64,000 nucleotides of DNA from Verrucomicrobiota bacterium (GTDB taxonomy: Bacteria > Verrucomicrobiota > Verrucomicrobiia > Limisphaerales > JACRJZ01). How positions within the stretch are numbered: position 1 is the stretch's first letter; the number at the start of each line of letters is the position of its first letter. The position numbers and the translations under genes were made by a program. Below are positions 25,307 to 33,843 of this stretch, in pieces. Under the pieces are notes generated by a model. That model was not told where the DNA came from, did not search any database, and saw only the letters and a list, made by a program, of their open reading frames with translations. The stretch is taken from contig JACRJZ010000021.1 of the NCBI GenBank assembly GCA_016219875.1, positions 1 through 64,000 of the forward strand. The letters run 5' to 3'.

Positions 25307-25597
25307 ATGCGCCGCGCCTATCTCGTTTGCTACGACGTGCGCAATGCGAAGCGCCTGCGCCGCGTTCACAAGACGCTCAAAGGCTTCGGCGAGCCCTGGC
25401 AATACAGCGTGTTCTTCTGTTGCTTGCGCGAGATCGACCGCGTCCGCATGCAGACGGCACTGGAAGCGGAGTTGAATTTGAAAGAGGACGCGTGCCTGAT
25501 CCTGGACCTGGGCGGTGACGAAGAGGCCGCGCGAGACGCGGTCGTCACATTGGGCGAGAGCCTGCCGGATCCGCGCGGGACGATGACGGTGATTTGA
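25307..25597 (+). CDS. cas2: CRISPR-associated protein Cas2
   Basis: A 96-residue ferredoxin-fold protein with the Cas2 start RAYLVCYDVRNAKRLRRVHKTLKGFGEPWQYSVFFC, including Asp10 of the YDV strand. The C-terminal part (CLILDLGGDEEAARDAVVTLGESL) matches the DUF196-type Cas2 pattern. Cas2 is the structural core of the Cas1-Cas2 integrase. It is three bases downstream of cas4-cas1 and surely cotranscribed with it. The tracrRNA and leader follow the stop. Confidence 0.95.
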   Translation: MRRAYLVCYDVRNAKRLRRVHKTLKGFGEPWQYSVFFCCLREIDRVRMQTALEAELNLKEDACLILDLGGDEEAARDAVVTLGESLPDPRGTMTVI

Positions 25598-25609
25598 GTG
25601 AAACGAGGC

Positions 25610-25639
25610 TTGTCAGTGGCAGCCGCCTTCGGCTACAAG
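25610..25639 (+). promoter_or_regulatory. Candidate promoter for tracrRNA
   Basis: TTGTCA at 25610-25615 and TACAAG at 25634-25639 are 18 bases apart and match 4-5 of 6 and 4 of 6 consensus positions. A start about 25646 would place the tracrRNA stem close to the 5' end. TATAGG at 25650-25655 is another possible -10 without a good -35. This is a weak match in a GC-rich genome. Confidence 0.3.
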
Positions 25640-25645
25640 AGGCGC

Positions 25646-25766
25646 GTCCTATAGGGACAAAGATTGTCGAGGCATGTGTCGTCGCCTTCGATGGCCGCCC
25701 GCAAGGGCCAGCGTAGCTGCTGTTGGCACCTCGACGTTGAACCGGTTCGGGAGACTGCGACCGGCG
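25646..25766 (+). ncRNA. Predicted type V-B tracrRNA
   Basis: The transcript is read on the plus strand. GTCGAGG (25666-25672) pairs with CCTCGAC (25729-25735) as a 7-bp closing stem. Inside it, GTGTC (25676-25680) is complementary to GACAC at the repeat 3' end. TGGCC/GGCCA (25692-25696/25706-25710), containing GCCC-GCAA-GGGC, forms an internal hairpin. Immediately after the closing stem, GTTGAACCGGTTCGGG (25736-25751) is the anti-repeat. With the preceding C it pairs with the repeat segment ending GGTTCAGCG over ten consecutive base pairs (one G-U), then one further pair and a four-pair block, with single mismatches between; weaker complementarity continues to 25765. Order and geometry match the Alicyclobacillus Cas12b tracrRNA (closing stem, GUGCC pairing with GGCAC, hairpin, closing stem, anti-repeat). 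Exact ends are not known. Confidence 0.8.
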
Positions 25767-25970
25767 GTCTTTGACATAGGGCGAATCCGCGAGGAGCGCC
25801 GCGAGCATGCGGGTGGTGAACGTCTTGCTACGCGAATGCTCGCAAGCAGCAATAGCCGATGGAAGACCTATACCGCAAGTCAGAATCAGGCGGGAGTCCG
25901 CTGACGTCTGAAGCCGTGCTCGCAAACTGGACGGCAAGACCGCGGGTGGATTGGGTTTCGACGGTGTGCT
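25767..25970 (+). promoter_or_regulatory. CRISPR leader region
   Basis: This is the segment between the tracrRNA and the first repeat. It contains a perfect TTGACA (25771-25776) without a clear -10 and a hairpin TTGCT-AC-GCGA/TCGC-AAGC-AGCAA at 25825-25852. It also holds a second short anti-repeat, GTCCGCTGA (25896-25904), complementary to the repeat segment TCAGCGGAC. Leader identity is inferred from the degenerate repeat at the opposite end of the array. Confidence 0.6.
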
Positions 25971-26479
25971 GCGGCTCGCGTCCCCCCGTAGCGGTTCAGC
26001 GGACACAAGCAAACTTCGACAAGATGCATACGGGACTGGCGCGGCTCGCGTCCCCCCGTAGCGGTTCAGCGGACACAGAATTTCGAGGATCAACGTGTCG
26101 GCTTCGTTTTCGCGGCTCGCGTCCCCCCGTAGCGGTTCAGCGGACACTTTTTGTTGGACAGCATTTTCAGCAATGCGGTCTTGCGGCTCGCGTCCCCCCG
26201 TAGCGGTTCAGCGGACACCGGTGAGAAAAGAGAAAGAAGCTTACCCGCGTGGCGGCTCGCGTCCCCCCGTAGCGGTTCAGCGGACACTTCATGCGTCACT
26301 TGGGCCGGGTCGCTCACCCCGAGCGGCTCGCGTCCCCCCGTAGCGGTTCAGCGGACACGCTTCAACTTGACGGTCGCTTCCTTCGGCTCTCGGGCGGCTC
26401 GCGTCCCCCCGTAGCGGTTCAGCGGACACTCCAGATACTCCACGATGGGGCCTTGGTCCCGCAGGCGGCTCGCGTCCCC
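25971..26479 (+). CRISPR. CRISPR array, seven full 36-nt repeats, seven spacers, truncated last repeat
   Basis: The repeats begin GCGGCTCGCG and end AGCGGACAC. They start at 25971, 26041, 26112, 26183, 26252, 26323 and 26394, and all seven are identical. Spacers are 34, 35, 35, 33, 35, 35 and 35 nt. The eighth repeat keeps only its first 15 bases (26465-26479), so the far end is the old end and the leader is on the cas2 side. GTCC near the repeat's first third can pair with GGAC near its end. The 3' end GGACAC would be the crRNA handle base-paired by the tracrRNA GTGTC. No spacer has an obvious match elsewhere in this window. Confidence 0.98.
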
Positions 26480-26494
26480 GGAGTCATTCTTCTC

Positions 26495-29400
26495 TCACCA
26501 GCGGAAGAAGCGGTAGGGGTCGTCCCACTCTTCAGGTTGGTCGAGGTAGAGGCCGTCCAGCCAGCGTTTCTCAGACTTGGCGGCGTCCACTGGATTGCGA
26601 AAACGCTCCAGCAGCGGCGTGGCGCCAGCAACGCCCAGGTTGGCCAGCAAACGGGAAACGAGGAACGAAGCGCGACGTTGGGTGCGTTTGAGGTTGGACT
26701 GCTTGGAGCCGTCGAACTGCCAGGGCGCGAGTTGGCAGAAGACGACATTTGCATTCTCCGCGCGGGCCAGGATGCCGTTGCCGATGATCTCGGCGCCTGC
26801 CGAGACGAGCGGCAGTTCGCGTGGGTCGCGGTTGTGGACATCGGCGGGGCTGACTCCGGCCAGCGGCGAGTTCTGCCCAGGTGGCTCAAAGAAGGCTGAA
26901 ATGTGTTCGGCCTTCTTCATCGTGACCTTGAATGGGAGCAAAGCATCGGCGTCGCCCTGATCCATCCCCACGGCCAGCAAACTGCCGCCAGCTTTGAGCC
27001 AGTCGGCGATGGCGGACTTGCGGTCGGCCAGCATCCGACTACCGCCCGGCCCCACGATGAGGACTTGGTCCGACGAGAGGCTTCCGCCGTCGAAGGAAGT
27101 TGCAGCCACGCCGATGGATTCGAGATGCCTCTGGCCGGCTGGTTCCCCTGAGTAAACGGCGCTCCGTCGCGGAGTCGGTTTCCAACCCGACACGTATTGG
27201 AGTAGATTCCGCACCAGCGCCGTCCCCGCCGGTTCACTTTCAGTTCGTCCCGTCACGTCCATCTGACAGAACAGCACCATGCCCTTGCCTTCGCGATATT
27301 CCATGAGCGGGCTGTATTGGAGACTGAAGCCGCCGTCGAGAATCGGCAGGAAGTCGCCGCGCGCAGGTTTCTCGATCAGCACGGAGGCGACGTTGCCGCG
27401 ATTGCCGCAGCGCCACAAGCGGGTCACTGGCAGGTCGCACCACTGGACAGTGGGAGCGCCGTTGAATTTGGGGTTCAGCACGTACTTCAAGCGCGACGCC
27501 AGGATCGTCGCCTCGCCACGCCAGTCGCGCAGGTGCTCCGCGCTGACTCCAGCCAGGATCGGATGATCGGGCACGCGCGGGAAGACCTGCCTCAAGCCAT
27601 ATTCCTCCACGCGAAACCCGAATCGCTTCTCCAACACCTCCGAGGTTTGCTCGAACACGATCACCTTCATGCCGTCACGCGCGCGGTTGATGTCGGGGGC
27701 TGGGCCGCCGGGCGTGAGCGCGGACTTGCCCACGAGGAGGAGATCGAAGGCGGACAAATCAGCCCCGGTCTCGACGAGTTGGGTGGAAATCTTCAGCCGG
27801 CCCAGCAACGCGGCGGTTTCGCCTTTGGGATCGAACAGGGCGGCCTTCACACTGAACTGCGGGATGGTGGGAGACGGCAGGATCTCAATGGCAAAACTGT
27901 CCTGCTGGGTTTCGCCGTTGCTGAAGCGAACAGTGGCGGCGAGTTCGTAGCGTCCCGACGCCAGCGTCGCCGGTAACTCGATGCGTAACAGAATCCGCTC
28001 CTGCTGACCTGCGGCGACTGACACCTTCCTGCTGCCTTTCACGGCTCGCGGCAGGCCGAGCGTCCAGTCGGTTTCGCACGTCACCGTCTCCCGCGAGTTG
28101 TTGATGACGATGATCTGCTTCTCCACTGTCTCGCCGGGGAGGAAGTTGTGGTCCTTGCTCGTGAACGCCGCCGGTTTGCCCGCGAGGTAAGCCAGCAGCG
28201 GTCGGTTGTTGCGGAGCAGCGCCTGGGCGGCGGGCGTGGCGACCCAGTCGGCGCGCTCGTAGGCCAAGTCCATACGCTCGTAGCGCTGCTCGATGTAGTC
28301 GGCGCTGAAGCCAGGCCGCTGCAAGTTCTCCCAATCGACCGGGAGTGGCTGGCGCGCGTTCCGGTTCCGGCCTTCGCGCAACTTCCAGAAATGGCCGTGT
28401 TCCCACGGCGAGATCGCCGACACGCCCCAGGTGCGAAAGGCTCGCCAGTTGTCGGTGAGATACATGGCGAACACCGGATAGCGCTCGTCGAAGCGCGTCG
28501 AGCCAACTTCGTTCGGGTAATCCCAGCGATGCCAGACCTTGCCGGCGCGGAACTGCTTCGCCTCCCAGCGCAGGTTCGCCTTCTCCGGTTCGCTGATCTG
28601 GAAGGCGCGGTCGCCAAAGAACTGCACGTTCCATTCGGCCACACAGAACTCCCACGGCACCGGTGCGCTGCCGAACTCGCGCTTCCCCTGGTACCAGCCG
28701 CGATACATCGTCCAGTCCCACGAGAACGGCGCGCCGTATTCGCACAGGTAGGCCGGCTTCACGCCGGCGGTCGCCCAGTGCCCGAACCAATCGGACAGTT
28801 CCTGAACCGGCACGAAGTTCGGATAGAAATTCATCGGGTGCATGGAGCCGAGGTTCCCCGAAGCGTGATGGTACACGATGCGGCCGGGATCGAGGCGCTT
28901 CACGATGGCTTCCGCCAGCAGCGCCTTCTTCGCGTTGCGCGCGGACCATTGGTCGCGGGGATCGTGCAGCCCGTCGATCATGTCGGGATTCATGTCCTCG
29001 TTGTAGCCCGTCGAGTTGTGGTTCATGGAATACATCACGACCGACGGGTGGTTCTGCGCGGCACGCACGTAGAACTCCGCGTGGCGGGCGTAGCCGTTGG
29101 TCTGGTCCGCGCCGGGCGCCTGCCAGTCGTAATGGCTGAAGTGCGGCTGGGTGAACGCGACGAGCATCCCCGCGTCGTCCGCCGCGCGGAGCAGTTCTGT
29201 GAAGCCCAGATGCGAACCGGGCAGACAGTCGTAGTTGTGCGTATAGACGAAGTTGATCCCGAAACTCTGGAGCCGCTCCAGGCTCTCGAGCGCGGCGGCG
29301 TAACTGGCCAGCGCGGCGCTGACCTGCGCGTTGTCGAGCGGGACGACGGAGAGAAAGAGGCGCGTGCCGTTCAGAAAGAAATCGCGGCCCTCGATCCACA

Positions 29401-30412
29401 TCTCGCGGAAGCCGAAACGCACGGGCAGGGCTGAATCCAGAACCTTGCCCTGCGCGTCGAGCAGCGTGAGTTCAAGGTTGAACATGTTTTGCGGTGTGTG
29501 GATGTCCCAAAGCTTGTCGGGCATCCATTTCTCCGTAAACGCGAGGCGGCCTTCGCGGAGATCGCTCGCAGAAAACGCTTGGCTCTTGAACTCCGTGAGA
29601 GTGCGCCCGTCCTGCAAGACCCGCGCCCGAAGGATGCAACGGTCATTCGCCGAAACGCCTTCGAGCGCCGCGCTGCAAGTGATCCCGCGCTGGCGCACGG
29701 ACGTGTCCACCTTCACGTCACCGATCCGCGGCCCGCGCGGTGTGCTGACCAGCCAGACATCGCCGCACAGCCCGCGCCGCGCGACCGAGCCTTTCACCTC
29801 TCGCGCCGAGGCGCTGTCCGTGTAGGAGAGCATCACGCCCTTCAACGGCAGGGCAACGACGAGCAGGCTGAGAGAATGTTTCTCCCCGGCATGACAGACC
29901 GAAGAGATGTCCAGTTCGCCGCCCGGAAAACGGAGTTCGCCAACCTTGCTGCCATTCACATAGACGGCGGCAAAGGAGTTCAAATACTCGGCGGCGAGCA
30001 CCACGCGGCGGCCCGCCCAATCGCCGGGCACGCTGAACTCCCGCTGATACCAGGCCGCACTGACGCTGCCGAGCCGGCGGTCCTTCCAACTCGGATGGCT
30101 GAAGACGATCTGGCAATCCTTCTGCATGTAATCCGTGATGCCGGGCCAGGAGCCGGGGACCTTGAAATGGCCCCAGTTGGTTGAGGGCGGAGAGTTGAGG
30201 GTTGAGGGATCGGCGGGTTGCCACTGCCACAGGCCGTTGAGGCAGATGCGCTCGCGGGTGGGCGTCGTCTCGCGATGCGCTTTGGCCGCGTCCCAAACGA
30301 CCTTCACGCCTTTCGGCAGCGGTGCGACGCTCTGCTCCGCACCATTTCCGAGTCGGGCTGCGGCCAAGGCGCACAGAAAGGCCGCGGCCAGTTTCATCAT
30401 GGGAGGTTTCAT
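26495..30412 (-). CDS. Large exported GH2-like glycoside hydrolase, acid/base motif altered
   Basis: A 1305-residue exported protein with signal peptide KLAAAFLCALAAARLGNGAE. The glycoside hydrolase family 2 layout is visible. A sugar-binding jelly roll comes first (LNGLWQWQPADP, VPGSWPG, AWYQREFSVPGDWAGRRVVL, FAAVYVNGSKVGEL). An Ig-like domain follows, then a TIM barrel with FGFREMWIEGRDFFLNGTRLFL, and a long C-terminal part with glutamine-amidotransferase-like segments. The barrel has CEYGAPF with Glu558 in the nucleophile context. Where GH2 enzymes carry Asn-Glu as acid/base, this one reads YSMNHNSTG (Asn464-His465-Asn466), so it may use another residue or be inactive. I chose the ATG at 30412; another Met lies four codons on. 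Its stop is 15 bases from the end of the CRISPR array. Confidence 0.82.
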   Translation of the reverse strand: MKPPMMKLAAAFLCALAAARLGNGAEQSVAPLPKGVKVVWDAAKAHRETTPTRERICLNGLWQWQPADPSTLNSPPSTNWGHFKVPGSWPGITDYMQKDCQIVFSHPSWKDRRLGSVSAAWYQREFSVPGDWAGRRVVLAAEYLNSFAAVYVNGSKVGELRFPGGELDISSVCHAGEKHSLSLLVVALPLKGVMLSYTDSASAREVKGSVARRGLCGDVWLVSTPRGPRIGDVKVDTSVRQRGITCSAALEGVSANDRCILRARVLQDGRTLTEFKSQAFSASDLREGRLAFTEKWMPDKLWDIHTPQNMFNLELTLLDAQGKVLDSALPVRFGFREMWIEGRDFFLNGTRLFLSVVPLDNAQVSAALASYAAALESLERLQSFGINFVYTHNYDCLPGSHLGFTELLRAADDAGMLVAFTQPHFSHYDWQAPGADQTNGYARHAEFYVRAAQNHPSVVMYSMNHNSTGYNEDMNPDMIDGLHDPRDQWSARNAKKALLAEAIVKRLDPGRIVYHHASGNLGSMHPMNFYPNFVPVQELSDWFGHWATAGVKPAYLCEYGAPFSWDWTMYRGWYQGKREFGSAPVPWEFCVAEWNVQFFGDRAFQISEPEKANLRWEAKQFRAGKVWHRWDYPNEVGSTRFDERYPVFAMYLTDNWRAFRTWGVSAISPWEHGHFWKLREGRNRNARQPLPVDWENLQRPGFSADYIEQRYERMDLAYERADWVATPAAQALLRNNRPLLAYLAGKPAAFTSKDHNFLPGETVEKQIIVINNSRETVTCETDWTLGLPRAVKGSRKVSVAAGQQERILLRIELPATLASGRYELAATVRFSNGETQQDSFAIEILPSPTIPQFSVKAALFDPKGETAALLGRLKISTQLVETGADLSAFDLLLVGKSALTPGGPAPDINRARDGMKVIVFEQTSEVLEKRFGFRVEEYGLRQVFPRVPDHPILAGVSAEHLRDWRGEATILASRLKYVLNPKFNGAPTVQWCDLPVTRLWRCGNRGNVASVLIEKPARGDFLPILDGGFSLQYSPLMEYREGKGMVLFCQMDVTGRTESEPAGTALVRNLLQYVSGWKPTPRRSAVYSGEPAGQRHLESIGVAATSFDGGSLSSDQVLIVGPGGSRMLADRKSAIADWLKAGGSLLAVGMDQGDADALLPFKVTMKKAEHISAFFEPPGQNSPLAGVSPADVHNRDPRELPLVSAGAEIIGNGILARAENANVVFCQLAPWQFDGSKQSNLKRTQRRASFLVSRLLANLGVAGATPLLERFRNPVDAAKSEKRWLDGLYLDQPEEWDDPYRFFRW

Positions 30413-30431
30413 GGAATGTGGATTCTGGTTC

Positions 30432-31529
30432 TCATCGCTGGCTCTCCCGGCGCGGCGGGGCAAAGCCGAGTTCGCTCGGCGTCTGGCGAGTGATGCCGAA
30501 GACGAAACGCTGGCCGTTGTGAAAGCGCTCGCGCATCTCGAAGTTCTCAAAGGCAACGCCGCCCGGAATCGGCTGGCGCGAGAGCCAGTAGGTGTAACGG
30601 CCATTGACCGCCACGTGCAAATCATCGTGGCTGGCGCCGGCCGGCCTTTTCCAGTATTGCGTCACGGGGAAACCTGAGTAACGCCAGTTCAACCGTCCCG
30701 GAAACGGCTCGACCGACGACGGGTTCGCTTCGTCGGTGGTGATCGCGGCCAGCACGTCACCCGCGGCGGTGCGGTGAAGCCGGTTCCAGGCGAAGAGTTG
30801 GTGAGGTGCGAAGTCAGGCTCCCGGTAATCGGGATACAACTTGAGGCTGCTGACCGGCCCATCCTTCAGCCAAAGCAGTCGGGCGCGCGCCTTGTTTCCC
30901 ATCGTGGCCGTGAGGATGCAATAGTCGATCGGCGCGCTGTCAGGCTGGGCGTGAATGGTCAGTTCGATTTCATCTGGGGCATCGCTGCGTTGGGTGATGG
31001 CCAGCCCGACCTGTGCGCCGTTTTCAAAACGCTCGACCCCGACTTGAACCTGCAAGGACTGTGCGCCGGAAACGAGATGCACGATCCGGCCTGGAGAGAG
31101 ATTGGTCGTGGAGGGGCGGCCCGGCTCGCCCGTCTCGCACCAGAGACGCTTGCCTGGCGTGCCGTCAAGCTGACTGCGCTCCAGTTCACTGAAACCCTTC
31201 TGTCCGCGCACGACCGGCTCGATGGCGATGAAGTTGATCAAGTCGTAGCCGCCATGGGTCAGGGTCGGCGACCACAAGCGGATCAATCCGCGCGGGCCGT
31301 CGCGCAGAGACCTCGCGCCGGGGATGCCCCAGAGCAAGCTGCCGCGGACGCCCCACAAGGGCCGGTTGGTGTTCAGACCGGCGCGGACCCAATCCACGGC
31401 GGGCGATTCCGCGACCGCGCCAGCGGCACCAGCGAGCCGGAAAGCCAGGCTGGTCAAGGCAACCGTCAACGCGCCGCGTTTCACGAGCCGCTGGGAAACA
31501 AAGTGCCAGGCTGGCGAAAGCGCGTTCAT
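30432..31529 (-). CDS. Exported protein of the carbohydrate cluster, family not recognised
   Basis: A 365-residue protein with a signal-like N-terminus (RGALTVALTSLAFRLAGAAGAVA). The mature part is beta-rich (HGGYDLINFIAIEPVV, IELTIHAQPDSAPIDYCILTATMGNKARARLLWL, GRYTYWLSRQPIPGGVAFENFEMRERF). The C-terminal segment AFENFEMRERFHNGQRFVFGITR looks like the end of a jelly-roll. It lies between the GH2-like and GH63-like genes with gaps of 19 and 23 bases, so it is very likely part of the same operon and carbohydrate-related. I cannot name the family. Confidence 0.7.
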   Translation of the reverse strand: MNALSPAWHFVSQRLVKRGALTVALTSLAFRLAGAAGAVAESPAVDWVRAGLNTNRPLWGVRGSLLWGIPGARSLRDGPRGLIRLWSPTLTHGGYDLINFIAIEPVVRGQKGFSELERSQLDGTPGKRLWCETGEPGRPSTTNLSPGRIVHLVSGAQSLQVQVGVERFENGAQVGLAITQRSDAPDEIELTIHAQPDSAPIDYCILTATMGNKARARLLWLKDGPVSSLKLYPDYREPDFAPHQLFAWNRLHRTAAGDVLAAITTDEANPSSVEPFPGRLNWRYSGFPVTQYWKRPAGASHDDLHVAVNGRYTYWLSRQPIPGGVAFENFEMRERFHNGQRFVFGITRQTPSELGFAPPRRESQR

Positions 31530-31552
31530 GGAAGCCCGTCGTTGGTGCCCGT

Positions 31553-33220
31553 TTACTGTGGCCGCGGGAAGGTGAACGAGTTCGTGCCTCGCGTCACTTC
31601 GCGCGTTTCCGTTTGCCCACCCTGCCGGAGCCGCAGCTTGAACGCGCCGTCCGAAACCACCGACAACACCAGACGCGCGTCGTTGCCAGCAGCCGGCTCC
31701 GCCTTGAGCGATGCGACGTGCCCGTTGAAACGGAATCGTTCGCAGCCCGTCACGCCGGAAGCGTTCACGTCCCAGACGAGTTCGTTCGCCGTCGCGTTGG
31801 GCTTCAGGCCGACGGCGAATTCGAGCAGACACAGGATCGGCCCAATCCCACTCCAACCCACGAAGTCGCCTTTGGCGGGACGCCCTGGCTTGGCGCTGTC
31901 CGGGGCGTAGTTCTCCCAGACGGTGCCGGTCTTCTGAAACACCTGCCCCATCACGTCGAGGTGATTGAGCGCGATTTCGCGGGCCAGGTCGTGATGCCCG
32001 TATCGCTCCAGTCCGCGGATGACCATAGCCGTGGTCGGCGCCCAGACCGCACCGCACCAGTAGCCGCCCGCGGGATCATAGCCGGCTTGGTCCGCGGCCA
32101 GCGTGGGCACGCGGTGGAGGCGCTTGAACGTCCGGGGATTGTTCAACTCGCCCACCAAGTCCTTCGCTTGTTCGGGGGAGGCCACGCCGGCGAGCAAGGT
32201 CCAAAACGCGGCGATGGTTTTGACCGGGGCACGTTGGCCTTCAAGAGTCAGGTCGAAGTAGAAGCGCCGTTCCGGGTCCCACATCAACTCGTTGATTCTC
32301 CGGCTCAACTCGTCGGCCTCGCGGACGAAATCCTGCGCCTGTTCGGCCTTGCCCAGCATACCGGCAAGCGTGGCGAGGTTCCGGGCGAAGAGCGTCATCT
32401 GGCTCGACGTGTCCGCCGCGCAGCCGCCGCCCTTGAGATGGGCGTTGCGCGGCGAATTGTCCATGCTGGCCCAGTCGGTCATGTAGAGGCCATTCCCCTG
32501 GCGGACGTACTTCTGGAGTGCGCGGTAGTACCGGACGAGCGGCTCATAGACCAAGCCGAGCCGCTCCCGGTCGCCGGTGACGCGGAAGCTCTCCAGTTCC
32601 GCCCAGGCGAGAATGGGGTGGTTCAGCGCATCGAGCGTCAGCCGGGGTAACGGTTCGGGAGCCGTGCGGCCTTGGTAGAGGACAGGGTCGTTGCGTCCAC
32701 CAGCCCAGCCCCAGCGCGTGAACAGCGGCTTGCCTTCGCGGTTCACCCATTCGGCGTAGTCGCGCCCGGAGCGACGGTCGATCTCACGGCAGATTTCGCC
32801 GTCCTCGTGTTGCTTGACGTAGAAGTTGTCCAGCGAGCCGATGCCCGGCACCAGCGGGTGCCCGTAGTTGCAGAACAGGGTCATGAAGCAGGTGTCCCAG
32901 AGGAAGATGTTTTGGTTGAACGCGGCGTCGATGAACTGGGAAACGTAACCGCTGCCGGCCGCCGGCTCGTGGAAGTTTTTGAAAGCAAGTTCCCATGCCT
33001 TCCAATACATGGCCACCCACTCCGGCTTCTCCGCCAAGAGGGGCGCGGGCAATTGGTCGCGCGTCTGGGCGAACGTCGGCAGGGGCTTGGGCTGGTAGGT
33101 CTGTTTCGCGAAATAGACGCCTTGAGTCGGTGATAGCGGTTCGGCTGTGTCCGGCGCGGCGACGCAGAGTTGGCCCGCAGTCAGCGCGGCACAGACGAGG
33201 AAAAGGAAAGCGGTCTTCAT
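31553..33220 (-). CDS. Exported GH63/GH37-like (alpha,alpha)6-barrel glycosidase
   Basis: A 555-residue exported protein (signal KTAFLFLVCAALTAGQLCVAA). The catalytic barrel shows motifs shared by trehalase and mannosyl-oligosaccharide glucosidase-type enzymes: QNIFLWDTCFMTLFCNYG, then GLYMTDWASMDNSPRN, then GGYWCGAVWAPTTAMVIRGLERYG and TVWENYAPDSAKPG, with GWSGIGPILCLLEFAVGL near the end. A small beta domain closes the chain. Substrate cannot be read; trehalose, kojibiose or mannosyl-glycerate type bonds are possible. First gene of the three-gene minus-strand cluster. Confidence 0.82.
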   Translation of the reverse strand: MKTAFLFLVCAALTAGQLCVAAPDTAEPLSPTQGVYFAKQTYQPKPLPTFAQTRDQLPAPLLAEKPEWVAMYWKAWELAFKNFHEPAAGSGYVSQFIDAAFNQNIFLWDTCFMTLFCNYGHPLVPGIGSLDNFYVKQHEDGEICREIDRRSGRDYAEWVNREGKPLFTRWGWAGGRNDPVLYQGRTAPEPLPRLTLDALNHPILAWAELESFRVTGDRERLGLVYEPLVRYYRALQKYVRQGNGLYMTDWASMDNSPRNAHLKGGGCAADTSSQMTLFARNLATLAGMLGKAEQAQDFVREADELSRRINELMWDPERRFYFDLTLEGQRAPVKTIAAFWTLLAGVASPEQAKDLVGELNNPRTFKRLHRVPTLAADQAGYDPAGGYWCGAVWAPTTAMVIRGLERYGHHDLAREIALNHLDVMGQVFQKTGTVWENYAPDSAKPGRPAKGDFVGWSGIGPILCLLEFAVGLKPNATANELVWDVNASGVTGCERFRFNGHVASLKAEPAAGNDARLVLSVVSDGAFKLRLRQGGQTETREVTRGTNSFTFPRPQ

Positions 33221-33480
33221 AAATGACGGAGGGAGTTCAACACGCCTTCGCGGCGGAACTGGGAGCGTTTGAGATCAAGGTCGTCGGTATTTCGGACAGA
33301 ATCCGGTTCTAGAGGACACTGCAAGTCACGCACGGTGCGATCTTCCGCTGCAGAAACAGAACTCACCGTCCAGCGCCGGAAGGTGACGCTGGCGCCACGT
33401 ACAGCCTCCGAGCATCTCGCAGTGTTGAAACCCTCGCGTGGGGCGGCGGTTCGTGTGGAGCGACGTATTGGGCATCCTGG

Positions 33481-33843
33481 TCATCGTGAGTCAATAGGTG
33501 AACCCGCCAGCCTGGCCAAGTCGTCAACCTTGGTCCGGACTGACGTGAGCGCACGCTCAGCCATCGACAGTCGAGATCCTGTCGAAGAGCCGTCGCCCCA
33601 AATCTCCGCACGCGCCAGGCTCAGAGTGCGATCCAGATCTTCGAGTCCTGACTGGATCGCAGCGACCGAGCGGTAGAGTCGCTGGCGGTCGCCGCTCATT
33701 TCGGCCCGCAAGCGAACCAGTTCTTCGCGCTGAGCGCACAGTTCGTGCTCCATCGCATCCAGACGTGCCTGTTGGTCTGAGGATGAACTACAGCCCGTGA
33801 GGAGCAGAGGCAGAGCAATCGCGAATGAAAGCAGCGTTCTCAT
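33481..33843 (-). CDS. Small coiled-coil lipoprotein
   Basis: A 120-residue protein starting RTLLSFAIALPLLLTGCSSSS, a clear lipobox (LLTGC). The mature part is a continuous helix with heptad spacing (LDAMEHELCAQREELVRLRAEMSGDRQRLYRSVAAIQSGLEDLDRTL). It resembles Lpp/YbgF-type coiled-coil lipoproteins in form only. I chose the ATG at 33843 because the signal begins there. It stands alone. Confidence 0.72.
   Translation of the reverse strand: MRTLLSFAIALPLLLTGCSSSSDQQARLDAMEHELCAQREELVRLRAEMSGDRQRLYRSVAAIQSGLEDLDRTLSLARAEIWGDGSSTGSRLSMAERALTSVRTKVDDLARLAGSPIDSR

Noticed and set aside
25771..25776. Perfect TTGACA as promoter of the CRISPR array
   Set aside because: The base run 17 positions downstream (GAGCGC) does not resemble a -10 box, so I only mention it in the leader entry.
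26090..26414. Open frames with repeated SRPPVAVQRT or VSAEPLRGDASR peptides
   Set aside because: They are translations of the CRISPR repeats in both strands, not repeat proteins.
26007..26464. Self-targeting spacers
   Set aside because: By eye none of the seven spacers matches another part of the window; a proper search against databases could not be run.
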